NCBI GenBank assembly: GCA_036897485.1
Contig: JAYMTF010000259.1
Coordinates: 1-42,228 of the forward strand
DNA: 42,228 nt
Source of the DNA: Pelargonium nanum
Lineage: Eukaryota; Streptophyta; Magnoliopsida; Geraniales; Geraniaceae
Direction of reading: 5' to 3'
Shown here one piece after another: positions 1 to 20,799 of this stretch (its first letter is position 1; every line of letters starts with the position of its first letter). The notes below the pieces were generated by a model, which searched no databases, had not been told where the DNA came from, and saw only the letters and a list, made by a program, of their open reading frames with translations. The position numbers and the translations under genes are program-made.

Positions 1-1496
1 CCTCCAATGCTAGCAACCCCACAGCCAACATCCAATATTACACGGGTGCGTTTTCCCCATGCAATGTCGGGAACAGTCTGCATTGTACATGGATTGAAAT
101 TCAGCAACTTGTAAGATAACATGAATCAATTATGAATTGTGATCCGACATCATTTGCTCGCACAAATGTATTATTTATGTCTACGATATACATATGAGCA
201 ACATTGAAGGCTAACATACAGAGAAGAAAGTTCAGAGACAGTGAGAAGACTGAAGGCATAAAGCGAAAAATGAAAAGGGTATGAATTGTTCACCTCCTGT
301 ACGAAGTCAATGTAATGCAGAGCGCCATTCTTAAATTGGGTTCCACCACCAGGGAAAGTAAGGTATTCACCAGAGACCTTGACCCAATTTTGATGTCCCT
401 TAATTACGGCAAGTTTGGTGTGAGGGACATTATAATACCATATCTGCAGGAATACAATTGATCAGTTAATCTTAGCAACTTAAATGAGAGAATGTACTTT
501 AAACACCATAAAAAATTACTATACCTTGTCCCTGCTTTTAGGCCACTCAACAGAGCGTCTATATCCTTCAGGAAGAGCAACAAGACAGGTTGGGGGTTCT
601 TCGGGACAGTGCCTCTCCCGATGCTCATAATGTTTAGTAGAGGTAAGGCTCTTAATTGCTTTCAAATTGTCAAGGCATGGGATGAAATCAGGCCCAGCAG
701 TGACATTGCAGACTTTCCAACTATACTTACTTTGCTGATTAGAAGATTGTTGGGCTTCCTTTTCATTTTTCGACTCGGCGGCCTGTGTTGCCCATGCTCC
801 ATTTTGAGTGTTAGTTTCATTCAAAAGCTCTGACTGAGCCCCAGAAGGAAATACCTCACTTGAACCCTGGTTTTTGTCCTGGCCATTGTCCTTTGTTTCG
901 TCAGAGCTTGTTCCCGACTCTTTGTTCTCATTCTGTTCAACCTGGCCATTCTCACCTGAGTTCTCCTCTGATTTCTTTTCATCCTCTTCTGAATCAGATT
1001 TCTGCTCACCCTCATTTTCATCAGACTTTTGCTCTTCTTGTCCATCTGTTTTTGTATCTCCACCTTCTGAATTAGAATCCCCATCTTCAGTTTTATTCTC
1101 CTTCTCATCCGTCTCATTTTGCAATCCATCCTCTGATTTGTTTTCTTCATTTGTATTTTCCTTGTTCTCTTCCTGCTTCTCCTCTTGACTTTCTTGAGTG
1201 TTAGAGTTGCTTTCACCCTCAGTAGAGCTACCATTGCTGTCTCCTTTAGTTGCATCCTCAGACAAATCACCTTGGTTGTCTTCAAACTGCTTGCCCTCAT
1301 TGTTTCCAGTCACTTGATCCTTGACATCATTTTTGTTCTCTTGAGCCACATCAGAAGTCTGAACTGGTACCACGGAGGACGAGGTCAGCATCCAAACCCC
1401 AACCAAGCAGAGTGCCACAAACACAACAATTGTCACTGTTGAGCAGTAGCTTGATGATCTCCTATTGTCAATTCTTGTATACTTCCCCGTCGCCAT
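1..1496 (-). CDS. Probable methyltransferase PMT24/25/26/27-like (5' part, cut by window edge)
   Basis: Putative S-adenosylmethionine-dependent methyltransferase of the plant PMT/QUA2-like family (DUF248), type II membrane proteins of the Golgi thought to act on wall polysaccharides such as pectin. Exons seen: 1496-525, 443-294 and 77-1, all with GT-AG borders and intact frame. The N-terminus is short and basic, then comes one membrane segment (about residues 20-38). A very long Glu/Asn/Ser/Lys/Gln-rich acidic stalk follows (about 45-240), then the conserved lumenal start ([18 protein letters not shown]). Exon 2 carries [21 protein letters not shown]. Exon 3 carries the SAM-binding motif [14 protein letters not shown], at the window edge. 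The long acidic stalk places it in the PMT24-27 group rather than the short PMTs. The remaining catalytic exons lie outside the window. Family call is firm; the exact paralog is not. Confidence 0.93.
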
Positions 1497-3190
1497 GATT
1501 TTTTCTTATGCAGTTTCTCCTCGATAGTTCAAATCTGGAAACAGAGCAAATTATCAATTATCCCCTCAAAAGATCTAACTTTCTATGGAGTGCACACTAA
1601 GATCAAGAGATCCAGCAAAAAGAATAAATTCAGTTACAAAGTGAGATCTAACATAAACACGGAGATCTCATATTAAGCTACACCCAAACAATTACAATCA
1701 TATATCTGAAGTGCCAGCATATTAAATCAAGCAGCACTTGAAAGCACACTTAGCTAAAATCTGGTATGAAATTGAGTACAAACAACAACAAACTAACTAC
1801 TAAATGAACATCCAACCAAATTGCAGCACAAAAGGCCAAGAAAACAGAATTAAGCATAATCACTTCACAAGACCATAACAGAGTATCTAGTGAGCACATG
1901 AAGCTCCAAAAAGTTTGGAACTTCACAGCACATACACAACTTCCTCGTCAGTTGTCACTCAAAATATAATAACAGATCAAATCTGATATTGAAATAAAGA
2001 AACGACTGATACGAAGCACACAGATAACACTACAACAACCTCAAATTCGACTCCGATAGGCAATAAATCAGATCCACGAGATATCGACATAGAAACAAAC
2101 ATTACAAACAAAACAAAGTAGAAAAACAGTCCCTACACTATTCGGCTATCAAGAAAGCAACAACCAAATCAAACAAAATTGCAGGAGATCAGATTCGGCA
2201 ACTAGAAAGTATCAGATAATGATTTAGTCTTCACTCATGACCAGATCTTCCTATATCTCTTAAGCTCACAATATCACCACAGGTAGCAAGCGAACACATT
2301 ATACTCCAAAAAGTGCTGAACTTCAAAAACACATACACAACTTCCTCATCACTCAAAACACACTAACAGATCAAATCTGATACAAAGCACACAGAGAACA
2401 CAATAACAACCTAAAATTCCACTCCGATAAGCAACAAATCAGATCCACGAGCCACCGACACAGAAACTACAACACAACACGAAACTCAAAAATCAGTACG
2501 TAAACTCCTCGGAGATCGAGAAAACAAAAAATAAATCAAACAAAATCGCATTAGATCAGATTCAGCAGCTAGAAAGTTCCAAAACAAGCAGAGATTACAC
2601 AACAAATGATAAGCGAAGAACAGAGAAAACTGACAAATATCAAAATGTTGCAGAGTGCGTATACATCCCAAAACGAACTTCAAAAACAGTACGTAAACAC
2701 CTCAGCGATCGAAAAAACAACAACAAAATCAAGCTAAACCACACTAGATCGGATTCAGCAACTATGAAGCTAAGAAACAAGCAGATATTCAACAAGATTC
2801 CATAAGCGAAGAGCAGAGAAAATTGAAGAAAATGCTTATAAAGTTTAAAATAGTACGTACACTCTTCGGCAATCAAGAAAACAACAGCATAATCAAGTAA
2901 AATCACACTAGATCGGATTCAGCCACTAGAGAGCTCAAAAACAAGCAGAGATTCAGCTACAATCGCTTAGCAAAGAGCTTAGAAAATTGACGAAAATGCG
3001 AATGTTGCAGAGTGTGAACACAGATCTGATTATAGTACCTGAGATTCGCCGAAGAACTGAAGCAGATCTGAACGGAGAAGAAATGGAGAGCTAGGGCTCA
3101 GTGTTCATGGCGCTTCTCTTTCACTTTCTAGAGAGAGAAAGTAGAGAGAGAGCTGATACGGAGAAGGAGACGAAGACGATAGAGATTTAA
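1497..3190 (-). promoter_or_regulatory. 5' UTR and 1.5-kb leader intron of the PMT gene
   Basis: Reading on the minus strand, a good donor (CTCAG/GTACTATA) lies at 3038 and a good acceptor (TTTCCAG/ATTTG) ends at 1535. A leader intron of about 1504 bp therefore separates the first untranslated exon (about 3039 to 3180) from the 38-nt untranslated part of the ATG exon (1534-1497). The first exon has a CT/GA-rich tract (about 3118-3152) typical of plant leaders. Transcription start is not determined. Long leader introns of housekeeping genes often raise expression in plants; that role here is inference. Confidence 0.7.
1890..3020 (-). repeat. Nested tandem duplications inside the PMT leader intron
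   Basis: Two levels of diverged direct repeat are visible. A long unit occurs at about 1890-2230 and again at about 2285-2600; both hold ACATACACAACTTCCTC, then AACAGATCAAATCTGAT, then ACTCCGATA and AATCAGATCCACGAG. A shorter unit of roughly 165-190 bp occurs at about 2500-2692, 2693-2855 and 2856-3020, with a partial one near 2139-2221. Each short unit holds a GATC(A/G)GATTC(A/G)GC(A/C)(A/G)CTA core, then AACAAGCAGA. The last unit runs into the splice donor. The copies are diverged, so the duplications are not recent. Confidence 0.8.
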
Positions 3191-6100
3191 TAGACGATTG
3201 TTTATTGGATTCTAATATTATTTTATGAAATATTATTATTATTACTTTAATATTACCATCCAAGGTTAATTTAGTCTTTTCTTATGAAAAATATTTTTTC
3301 TGAAACCTTTATTCAGTAAAATTAAGCTAAATAAATTTACAAAAGAAGCCAACATTTTATTTATATATTATTATTCGAAATGCCAATTTCTTTGAATAAT
3401 ATACAATTATTTTTATTAATCTATGTTCTTATTTTTGATCTCGTGACAAAATTGTTTAGTGTGACGGTGAAAATGACAACATTCACGATATGTCAATTAT
3501 ATATGTTGGGTAATTTTGTGCAGTTATGTTCAACAATCGACAAACTAGCAAATACAAAGACAATCTACTAAGAACGGTCGGATGCTCATCTATTATTTCA
3601 CGCTAGCACATTTTTTTGGGCTAAATTACTAACATTGTGTTCTGACAGATAAACACCACAATAAATTATTATGAGTTGTAGAAAATTGCCTCCTTACCAA
3701 TCATAAAAAAATATACATGTTTTCGACGTAGAGTTTACCAACCAGATGACCAGTATTTAAATGTCACACTCACACATAACTATAAATAAAAATTTATTAA
3801 TTTATATGATTACTCTATATATTATTTAATAACTTATAGATCACTTGAATCTCAGTCTTTAGATAAGGAAAATAGTGAAAAATATATCATGGTCCCCCAA
3901 TGTTTTTAACTACCATTTTAGTGTATTTATGGTTTATTTTTCTTTATTAGGGTAATTATAGTTAAGCTTGAGGCTGAAGTAAAATGATGTTTAAAGTAAA
4001 GTGACATTATTACAGATAAAATATAATTAATTATAGATAAAAAGTGTCATTTTAGTGTAAATGTGATGGCATGTTTTGCTCATTAATGCTTATCTTAGAT
4101 CTAAGATTAGGTGAGAGTCATGAGAGAAGATTCAATCACAATATTTAATGTTTATTATTTATGTTGAAATAAATAGTAGTTTTGTATATAATTTATTTTC
4201 TTGCAATTTAATATTTTATTAAATAATTTATAGATTATCTAATATATTTTTGTGTGCCCTTTCATGGACAAAATCTTCTCCACCGACTATGAAAGCAAAT
4301 TATTAAAATGTTTTTCTTGTGTTTTAATATTGTTTATAAAAGACAAATATCAAAGATTTTACCAATTATTTGTTTATTAATGACCAAGTCCCATGCATAT
4401 TGAATTTTATGGTGTTTTACTAATTGGAATTAGTCAAATGTAAGTTAATATTTTTGGTATTAAAATAGGGATTTGTGATAAGTAGTTTACATATGGAGTT
4501 TATGTGTGGATAATATTATTTTATTTTTGTTTATTAGGTCAATGGTCTATTTTTGTGCATGGGGTAAAAAAAATAAGGTGACAGATTCAAAATCAAAATT
4601 AATTGTATAAAATTGGTGGTTGCTTTGGTTGTATCATGATAGAGACTTATATGTACATACTCATAGAATGATAAACTAATTATTTAATGGAGTTTGTTAA
4701 AGTTTCATGAATTTAGTTAAGCATTAATTTGGTATATTGAATTGGGTTATTGCATTTTTACCCAATAATAATTTAATCATCTTCTACTCATTAATTGCAT
4801 TGTCATTTATCAAAAGCATTTCTCGCAAACTAATTTATATTCGACTTGTAGAGTACCACGATGACGGTAAATATCTTTATTTTATCGACAATATTAACAT
4901 TTAATAAAAACCTTGAACCTGAAACTTCGATGAGACTAGATGCTTTAAACCAAGTTTTTTTTTCAAAAGATTTTTGTAAACAAGTTAATTGCATAATTGT
5001 CAAGGAAAAGTGATTACAAACTATAAAATTTTTGATATTACATTATATACATGTGTTGAAAGAGTATAATTTTATAAATTTTATTAACTATAGATCACAA
5101 AAAAGAGACTTGCCCATGAGAAAATAAACAAAATCAACACAAATATTTGAATAATCGTTCAGAAAAAAAAAAGACTTGAATAATATTAAAAGAAATAAAA
5201 TAAAACGATTAAAAAAATCATTTGGTTAATATTTGTCAAGGGCATTGAGGTCATTTCGTTAAATGCTAAGCTAAATGAAAATGTCGGTGAAAGGGGAGAG
5301 ATGATTTTCCGCGAACTGCACCGCACATGACGTGCCACGTGGCCCAATCACACAAACACCGACAGTATGTGATAATTATTTTTTTATTCTTATCCGCGTT
5401 AAGTCTTTAATTATTATTTTTGTTGTTGAAACTTGAAAGAACTCGTTAATTATTTAAATTCACAAACATGGCACAATTTATTTACCATTTAAGGAAACCA
5501 ATATAAAAATTAAGAGTTACAAATATTTATTGATGCTTGAAACATGAAAATTGGTGGTCTTGGGAGGAGGTACAAGTATCTTGGGACGTTTTGGAAAAAT
5601 CATCATTTTGAGTCTTTACGAGAAGCTTTAAGACCCTTAGTTAGAAAGGTCGAGGAGAAAATCTCTTCTGCTTATCCAAATAAGCATTAATCAGTTTAAT
5701 TGATTTGATCAACTCCCGACCATAAAATCAAATTTTGCTTAATAAATATGCTTATTAGGGGTATATAGGAGTGCACCGAGTATTCGTCAAAACAGAGTAT
5801 TAACATTGAAGATAAACATAATCTTTACTATAATCAGGAAGATAAACAATAACATAGTACGTTCACTTACAATATTACGTACATGAGTATTGATTAGTAT
5901 CAAATAGATGTAACTATTACATCTGAGAGTTTTAGCCGGTAAAAGTCTTGTTTTGCAAAATTAGATACTCGGGGTAAGAAGTTGGAGGTTGCTATCAGTC
6001 GACAGCAGAGCTCGTGAAGTATCAAGTATGATTGGCGCAATCACCCAAAACTCGATCAAAATTTTTGGGTTCGGATCACATAAAATGAATTGAATCCGGT

Positions 6101-7227
6101 CAGTTTTTGGGTTGTTGGATCATACTAATCTTTAGACATCTACGTGGCGTGCTAGGCATAATCGTAACAACCCGCCCATTTTGCATGTAAAATCTGAACG
6201 AATCTGAATTTTGCCCCTAATCCAAACCTCTTTCAGGTCAAGTTCAAATTATGCTTTTTCAACCCAAAATTAAAAACAAAACTTGAAGCATAATTAGGCA
6301 CCTTTAGACCGCATGTCGAGCTAAATTTAGGTTTCAAATGCAAAATGTGCGAATTTTCCCCTCTGGCATAAAACATGATTTAACTAATTTTATGTAATAC
6401 AAACTCAAAAAAAAAAAAAATCATGTTGCGAGTCAAATTGTCAGCTCGGTAAGAAATATTCTTTTAGAATTTCATAAGAAAAAAGAAGAAGCAATATTAC
6501 AAGTGGAAGACAACAATATAATTGTGAGTCCCACAAACGAGGAAATGTGTGGTTGCTGTGATTGGTTGCAGAAGGTCTCACCTTTAGATTCTAAATAGTA
6601 AGAATTAAGAAAACCATTTTGCAGTGCCCAATTGGCCACAAATGGGAACACAGGAAACTAGGGGCGACAATTTTGGATTTTTAGATTTTTAGGGTGAAAA
6701 GGTTTAATTGGATTTATGATCCGAAAACTTTTAACGTGACACGAACATGACTCGCAAACACGAATTAACACCCCCACTTGTAAATCGAGTTCGAGTTGGG
6801 TTTTTTCAACTTGAACACTGGAAAAACTAATCCAACCCGACCCAGCTGAGACTGAATCCCCAAATTATCACAACATTTTGATTCTCAATGCACCAAACAA
6901 GCTAAATAGATTCAGGCAAAAAGCCCAAAGACACCTCATTTCCATGCCTCAAAAGCTTGAAAACACTAGAACAAAATGAAACGAAACTATCACTTAACAC
7001 CAAAACCCAAAAACAAGCAGATACATTACAGATACAGTTTCAAACAATTGTCAAGAACAAGACTTTAATAATTAAGAATATGTGTGCAAAATATCAAAAA
7101 TTCGAAACCATTAAGTAAATAAACAAGTATAACACTCAAATAAGATGTGGGAGATGGGAAAAAATACCCGATAGAAGTAATGCACAAACTCGACAAAAAT
7201 GAATCAAACGGATAGTTATGTGGTTAG
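3191..7227. other. AT-rich intergenic region, no supported gene
   Basis: About 4 kb between the start of the PMT gene and the 3' end of NSF, so it contains the PMT promoter side and the NSF downstream flank. Only short ORFs are present and none resembles a known protein. Stretches at about 6040-6260 and 6660-6850 are rich in AACCCGACC, TTTTTGGGTT and ACACGAAC-like words and look like decayed repetitive DNA. A G-box cluster is listed separately. Confidence 0.6.
5329..5342. promoter_or_regulatory. G-box / ABRE-like cluster (GACGTG-CCACGTGG)
   Basis: GACGTG is followed directly by the perfect palindrome CCACGTGG, inside a short GC-richer island in very AT-rich DNA, with a CCAAT word just after. 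CACGTG is the core bound by plant bZIP (ABF/GBF) and bHLH (PIF/MYC) factors. It lies about 2.1 kb upstream of the PMT leader, so the target gene is uncertain. Confidence 0.4.
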
Positions 7228-15354
<8,127 letters not shown>

Positions 15355-16250
15355 TGCTTGTGGATCTGTTAGGGTTTTGCAGAGAGCGACGATGGTAGCT
15401 TCGGCTTGAAGGAATTGAAACGGAGCTTTCTCTGGAACTGGAAAGAGACGATGAAATGTGGAGTAAACAGAGAAAATGATGGTTGATTTATTTATTTATT
15501 TATTTATTTCAGTTTTTCCATTTTAATTATATTTTCCAAGAATAGTTACAGAGAAAATGTGGAGTAAACAGATAAAATGTGGAGTAATAAGGAATTTAAT
15601 TCTATTATTTATTTATTTTATTTTATTTTTATTTATTAATTTATAATGTCAAGTTTTATTTTCACACCTTTGTTTCTTTTTCATTGCAAGGTTAATATTT
15701 TCTAAATTGGACATATTCTTTTAATTATTTATAATAGTTAGAAAAAAATGTTTTATTTTGGTACATAAGTATCCATTTTGTTCTTAATTAATATTCAATT
15801 TCATTTCTTGACATTCTTCTTTTTTACGGACATTTCTTGACATTCTTGTTATACTTTGATACCCGAATTATTCAGACTTATCAATTCAAAACAAATAGCA
15901 ATAATTTATTTAAGAGCTAAATTAAAACACAAATTAAATAAAGAACTAGTCGAGAACAAAATAAATAAATAAATAAAATATCAAAATACTGAAAATACTC
16001 AAATAGAGCATTTTTATTTTTCTAATAATTATTTTCATTCTAATTAGTACCACATTTTTCGATCACAAAAGTTACACTAACATGAAAATTAATTTATTTA
16101 AAAAAAACATGAAAATTAATTAATAAATAACAGTTACTAAATTTTTTTATTTAGATAAACAGAAAAATTACAGTTAGTGCTGATTTTGCGTGAACACTAC
16201 AGAGTCAGTCACGGAACAATCGCGAAGAACAGAATTATTTTGACATGGAA
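15355..16250. promoter_or_regulatory. Divergent intergenic region between NSF and the TBL gene
   Basis: NSF is read leftwards from 15354 and the TBL gene rightwards from about 16.25 kb, so about 0.9 kb holds both promoters. It has a (TTTA)n microsatellite at 15487-15509. A short repeated phrase, AAATGTGGAGTAAACAGA, occurs near 15455 and near 15557. The rest is AT-rich. No TATA box can be assigned with confidence. Confidence 0.5.
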
Positions 16251-16396
16251 GATCCGAAGCTTCGTGTTGTTGCTGTCTGCTGGTTCTTATCCCCTCAAGC
16301 TCCGCCAAATCTGTAACTGTATATACATCGCATGACGTCGCTTTGGCTCTCTCTGGTTCCGCTTCTGGCTCTGTGTGTGCTGTGGTTTGGATCAGA

Positions 16397-18031
16397 ATGA
16401 CAGAGATCAGAGGAGTGAAGCTTCCATGACTGAGCTCACAATGAAGCTGAGGACGGAGGAAAAGAAGAAGAAGGCTACGACAACAGGTATCGTTTTTTTA
16501 TAAAAAAAAAAAAAATCTCTGGACATTGCTGTTGCGATTGAGTGGATTGAAACTTGGAGAGTTTTACGCTGCATTTTGATTTATTTTTGCTGTTTTAATA
16601 TCATTTTTTACGTGTTGTGATGGATGTTATGATGAATTTGTTTGAATTCGAACGAGGTTTGTGTATGAAATCTGGAATTGCTGGTTTCTAGTTTAGAATT
16701 TGAATTAGGAGGAGGAGGCTGCGGTTGTTGCTGCGAGGAACATTTTTTATATTTTATAAATCTATATATTTCTGAATGAATCAGTTTCATTTTAAGTTTT
16801 GGTGTTTCATAGATTCTGGAAAAAATTGATGCAATTGTATGTATGAGTGGAAAGGAACTTGGAGAATTTCTTGAGTCATTTTGATTTTTTTCTGTTTTGT
16901 TAACCGTTTTATCAAATGAACCAGTTTGATTTTTGGTTTTGGTGTTTTGTAGATCTCTGGAAATTTCTGTTGTACAAGTGGAGAGAAACTTGGAGAATTT
17001 TATGAGGCATTTTGATTTTTGTTATTATTAATTTTTGTTGTGTTTTCAATTTTTATGTATTGAGTGATGGAAATATGGTGAATTTTTTTTTATTCGAACA
17101 AGGATGAGTTTGTGTTGGGATAGAAATCAAGCTTTTATGCTTTGCTTGCAAGCAGTGAAATCTGGATTTTTTGGTTTCTACTTAGCTTGTTAGTAGTGAT
17201 ATAGTTTTGAATTAATCAATTTGTTTTTTGTTTTGTTTTGTAGATCTCTGGAAATTTCTGTTGAAATTGTGTGTATGAGTGGAGAGAAACTTGGAGAATT
17301 TTATGGGGCATTGTGATTTTTAGTTGTAATGTCAAATTTTAGGTTTTGTGATGGAAATTATGGTGAATTGTTTTGGTGTTTTATAGAAATCTGGACATTT
17401 CTGTTGCAATTTTCTGTTTGATTGGAGAGAAATTTGGAGGGTTTTATGCAGCATTTTGATTTTTTTTGTTGTGATTTCAAATTTTATGTATTGTGATGGA
17501 AATTATGGTAAATTCTTTGAAGTTGGATGTGGATGAGTGTCGTGAAACAAGTCAAGCTTTTATGCTTTGCTTTAAGTAGTAAAATCTGGAATTTTTGGTT
17601 TCTACTTTAGAATTTAAATTAGGAAGAGAAGAAGGCTACGAGGACGAGTACAGGATGACACTTGACTGTTTCAGTAATTTATTTCTCTCGGTGAAGTAAA
17701 TCAAACCAATCATGCTTCACCATTCTGTCACCTCCAATAATTATGATCAGTTAGGGAGTTTTTTTGTTCTTTCATGTCATGTTTATATATTTGCGGATAT
17801 AGATATTAGATACTATAGGTTGTGACTTGTGACGTTGTCTTTTATTTGTTTTGGTGGAAATCTGAACTCTTTTTTGTTCCGATATTTTGTCTTATGCACT
17901 TGTAGCTGAAGCCTCCAGCAAATTGAGTTACTGATTAAATCTGATGAAGTTCCGTGGACCGGCTTCCACTGAGAAAAAGTTATGCATACTTCGGTCTCGT
18001 TAAGAGATTTTGTTGTATTGTATGAATAACG
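16397..18031 (+). promoter_or_regulatory. TBL gene leader: untranslated exons, leader intron and upstream ORFs
   Basis: A likely leader donor is ACAACAG/GTATCG (exon end 16486). A likely acceptor is CTTGTAG/CTGAAG (exon start 17906). Within the predicted leader are several small ORFs: 16397-16429 (10 codons), one opening at 16426, 17944-18003 (19 codons), and 18022-18054. The last overlaps the main ATG at 18032 in another frame. Such upstream ORFs usually lower translation. The exon model is inferred without transcripts. Confidence 0.5.
16517..17650 (+). repeat. Tandem repeats inside the TBL leader intron
   Basis: A phrase of the form TCTGGA(C/A)ATTTCTGTTG - (A)GTGGAGAGAAACTTGGAGA - TTTTATG - GCATTTTGATTTTT occurs five times: near 16517, 16814, 16952, 17243 and 17387. 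A second phrase, GTGATGGAAATTATGGTGAATT, lies near 16618, 17063, 17349 and 17499. A third, AAATCTGGAATTTTTGGTTTCTA, lies near 16669, 17158 and 17581. The order of phrases repeats, so this is one composite unit amplified in tandem and then diverged. GAAGAAGGCTACGA from the first leader exon (16468) reappears near 17628. Confidence 0.8.
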
Positions 18032-20771
18032 ATGAAAGGAGGAAACCATTGTAGTCTGAGGGTGAAGCAGCTTTCCCTCACTCTGATTTTTTTTATCGTT
18101 ACGGCCATATTCCTTCTGACACATGAGAGAAATCCTGTTCGTGATTCTCTGCTATTGGCGCAATATTGGTATACATCGCCAGGTTTGTTTCTCAAACCAT
18201 ACATAGATGTTCAGACGTGATGTATTCGAATCGATGTTAATAACTAGACAGAGTGACAGACACTGATTGATTTCTTGTGATGTGGTTCAGACATACTTTT
18301 GGATGCCCAAAATAATTCCTCATTTTCTGTGGAACCAAAAAGGCACAAGGAAGAATACTCACAATCAAGCATAACTGAAGAAACAAAAACACTAAAATTC
18401 GGTGGTGCACCAATGAATTCAGCCGTCACATCCTCTGTGGAAAGTCAAGGTGGCAGACCAGCGAATACAGTCAGAGCATCCTCTCCTGAAAGTAAAGGTG
18501 GTGCTGTGAATATTGCGCCTTCTTCCAAAACGGAAGGTAATGTCTGTAACCATGGTTTCTCCTTTCAATCTACGGACTCTTATATCGCAATTACAAAGTA
18601 CTACCTCTGTTTATGAATAAGTTCCATTAAGAAATTGTGTGAAATGATCCAACTAACCTTATATATAAGTTTGTATACTCATTAGAACTCTCACTCCTGT
18701 TAAGTACAGTAGTATTCAGTTACTAGGGAATGATGAAAAGGATATAATTGAAAAGTATGGTGCATTTTTCCTTTGGAATTGTAGAATGACATTTATTTTG
18801 GAATGAATTTTCAAAAACGACACTTATTCAGGAACGGAACTAGTATTCATCTTTAATTCATTGTTGCTGGAATGCTAGTCATAAGTTTGGTATTTCAGTG
18901 GTGAAACAACTTGCAAACTCTGACAGCAACTCAGTGAAATACTGAAATGTATAGTATTGAATTTTTCTTTCTTAGGATTCCTTTTTCTTTTCCCGACATG
19001 ATCAGCCTTTTTTATGTCCATTTTACGATAAAAATGCCGCTTATCATGGTTTGTTTCATTTCTTTATGTTGTTTCTCACCTGGGCAGTCTGTAACTACGC
19101 CAAGGGTAGATGGGTTGCAGACAGCAGAAGGCCACTTTATTCTGGATATGCATGTAAGCAGTGGTTATCAGTAATGTGGGCATGTAGAATGACCCCACGT
19201 AAAGATTTTTCTTACGAAAAGTATCGATGGCGGCCAAAAAATTGTGATGTGCCAGAGTTTGATGAGTCTGCATTTTTGAGAAAGTAGGTTCCCACTTTTC
19301 TACCCATATTTATATTTTTCGAAGTTTCATTCTTATCTTGTCCAATTTTATGAACTACAAAAAATTCCAAGTTCTTGTTGCAACTCTACTTAATCTTCTG
19401 TCATTCAATAAGTTGAAGTTTTCACATTATAGATGTTTCAAGCATTGTACATGCAGCATATGTTTGCATCCTTATACCATTCTAGTCTCAAAATGAGTGT
19501 TCTTTTTCCTTTCTAGGAAGTTAGTTATGCATGGATTGTTAATAGTATCCATTGAGTTTGTTTCAACACATGTCCATGGAGATAAAAGAGAATGTACAAT
19601 ACTAACTAACTTCTCCTTCATTATTCTTAAAATAGAAACTAAGACACTCATTTTGGGGTGGTGTGAGTATAATTAATCGACTTTAAAATCTATCAAGGAC
19701 ATAGCGTTCTTGTTTACTTGGAATTAAGTTAGCGTTTTGATTAGAATTTTTGTTCATGAATGGAAATCAAGAATCCCATTGTTCATGGTCAGATTAAGAT
19801 TTTCTGGTCACGAGAATAGCTCAGAAATGGGAAGGAATCTCATTCTCGTTTCTTATCATCCGAATGTTACCTGAATTCTTTGGTCATACACTGTAATCAG
19901 GTATTTGATCATGTTAAGTGTTCTAAATGTGACTGTTTCCAGAATGCAGGACAAAACGATTGCTTTTATTGGCGATTCGTTGGGAAGGCAACAGTTCCAA
20001 TCTTTGATGTGTATGGCCACAGGCGGAGAATACAATGTTATCGTCCAGGATGTGGGAAAGAAATACGGTCTTGTCAAAGCACCTAAAGCCGTTCGTCCCG
20101 AAGGCTGGGCGTATCGGTTCCCAACTACAAACACTACCATTCTATATTACTGGTCCTCGGGCCTTTCCGATTTGGTGCCCCTTAACGACACTGACCCGAC
20201 CACTGATGTTGCCATGCATTTGGACAGGCCACCAGCTTTCATGAGAAAATTTCTCCATTGTTTCGATGTTTTGGTTCTGAACACCGGGCACCACTGGAAC
20301 CGAGGGAAGTTTATAGCTAACCGGTGGGTTATGCACATAAATGGGAAGCCTAATGAGGATAAAACTCTTGACGCGATACCAAAAGCCAAGAATTTTACGG
20401 TTTATAGTGTGGTCAGGTGGCTCGATTCGCAGCTTCCCTTTCATCCCGGGCTCAAAGCTTTCTTCAGGACTATATCGCCGAGGCATTTCAAGAATGGAGA
20501 TTGGAACACTGGTGGAAGCTGTGATAATACTACTCCGTTGTCCAGTGGAAGTGAAGTTTCGGAAGATGGATCGAGGGATGCTCTTGTGGAGGGAGCTCTG
20601 AAAGGTACGAAAGTAAAGATACTGGATATTACCGCTATTTCGGAACTTAGAGATGATGGGCATGTGTCGCGTTATAGTATTAGGACAACACATAATTCGT
20701 CTGATTGCTTACATTGGTGCCTACCTGGCATCCCGGATACTTGGAATGAGCTCCTTATAGCACAAATATAG
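18032..20771 (+). CDS. Protein trichome birefringence-like (TBL14-16-like), wall polysaccharide O-acetyltransferase
   Basis: TBL/DUF231 proteins are Golgi enzymes that O-acetylate xylan, mannan, xyloglucan or pectin. Exons: 18032-18182, 18291-18536, 19088-19283, 19943-20771; all GT-AG and in frame, 473 aa. An N-terminal membrane anchor lies at about residues 13-31. A Ser/Thr/Glu-rich stem follows, to about 130. The PMR5N/TBL domain then opens [20 protein letters not shown]. The catalytic GDS motif is at 208-210 (IGDSLGRQQ) and the C-terminal DxxH motif is DCLHWCLPG with H454, so both catalytic signatures are present. The start opens MKGGN and fits the TBL14-16 subgroup as I remember it. The acceptor substrate cannot be told from sequence. 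Two decayed copies of the 3' end follow the stop. Confidence 0.92.
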
Positions 20772-20799
20772 GACGGCTACATGAATCATTTAGCAAAAC

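Noticed and set aside
821-1300. Lys/Arg/Met-rich 159-codon frame inside the PMT first exon, and Ser/Phe/Cys-rich frames on the other strand
   Set aside because: These are shifted and antisense readings of the repetitive GAA/AAC/TCT acidic stalk of the PMT protein; the true frame has the membrane segment and family motifs.
2486-2906. Minus-strand ORFs of 65 and 88 codons in the PMT leader intron
   Set aside because: They arise from the intron's tandem repeat units and have no start context or family similarity.
20142-20693. 183-codon antisense frame across the TBL last exon
   Set aside because: Antisense shadow of a long conserved exon; no domain is seen and the plus frame carries the GDS and DCxHWCLPG motifs.
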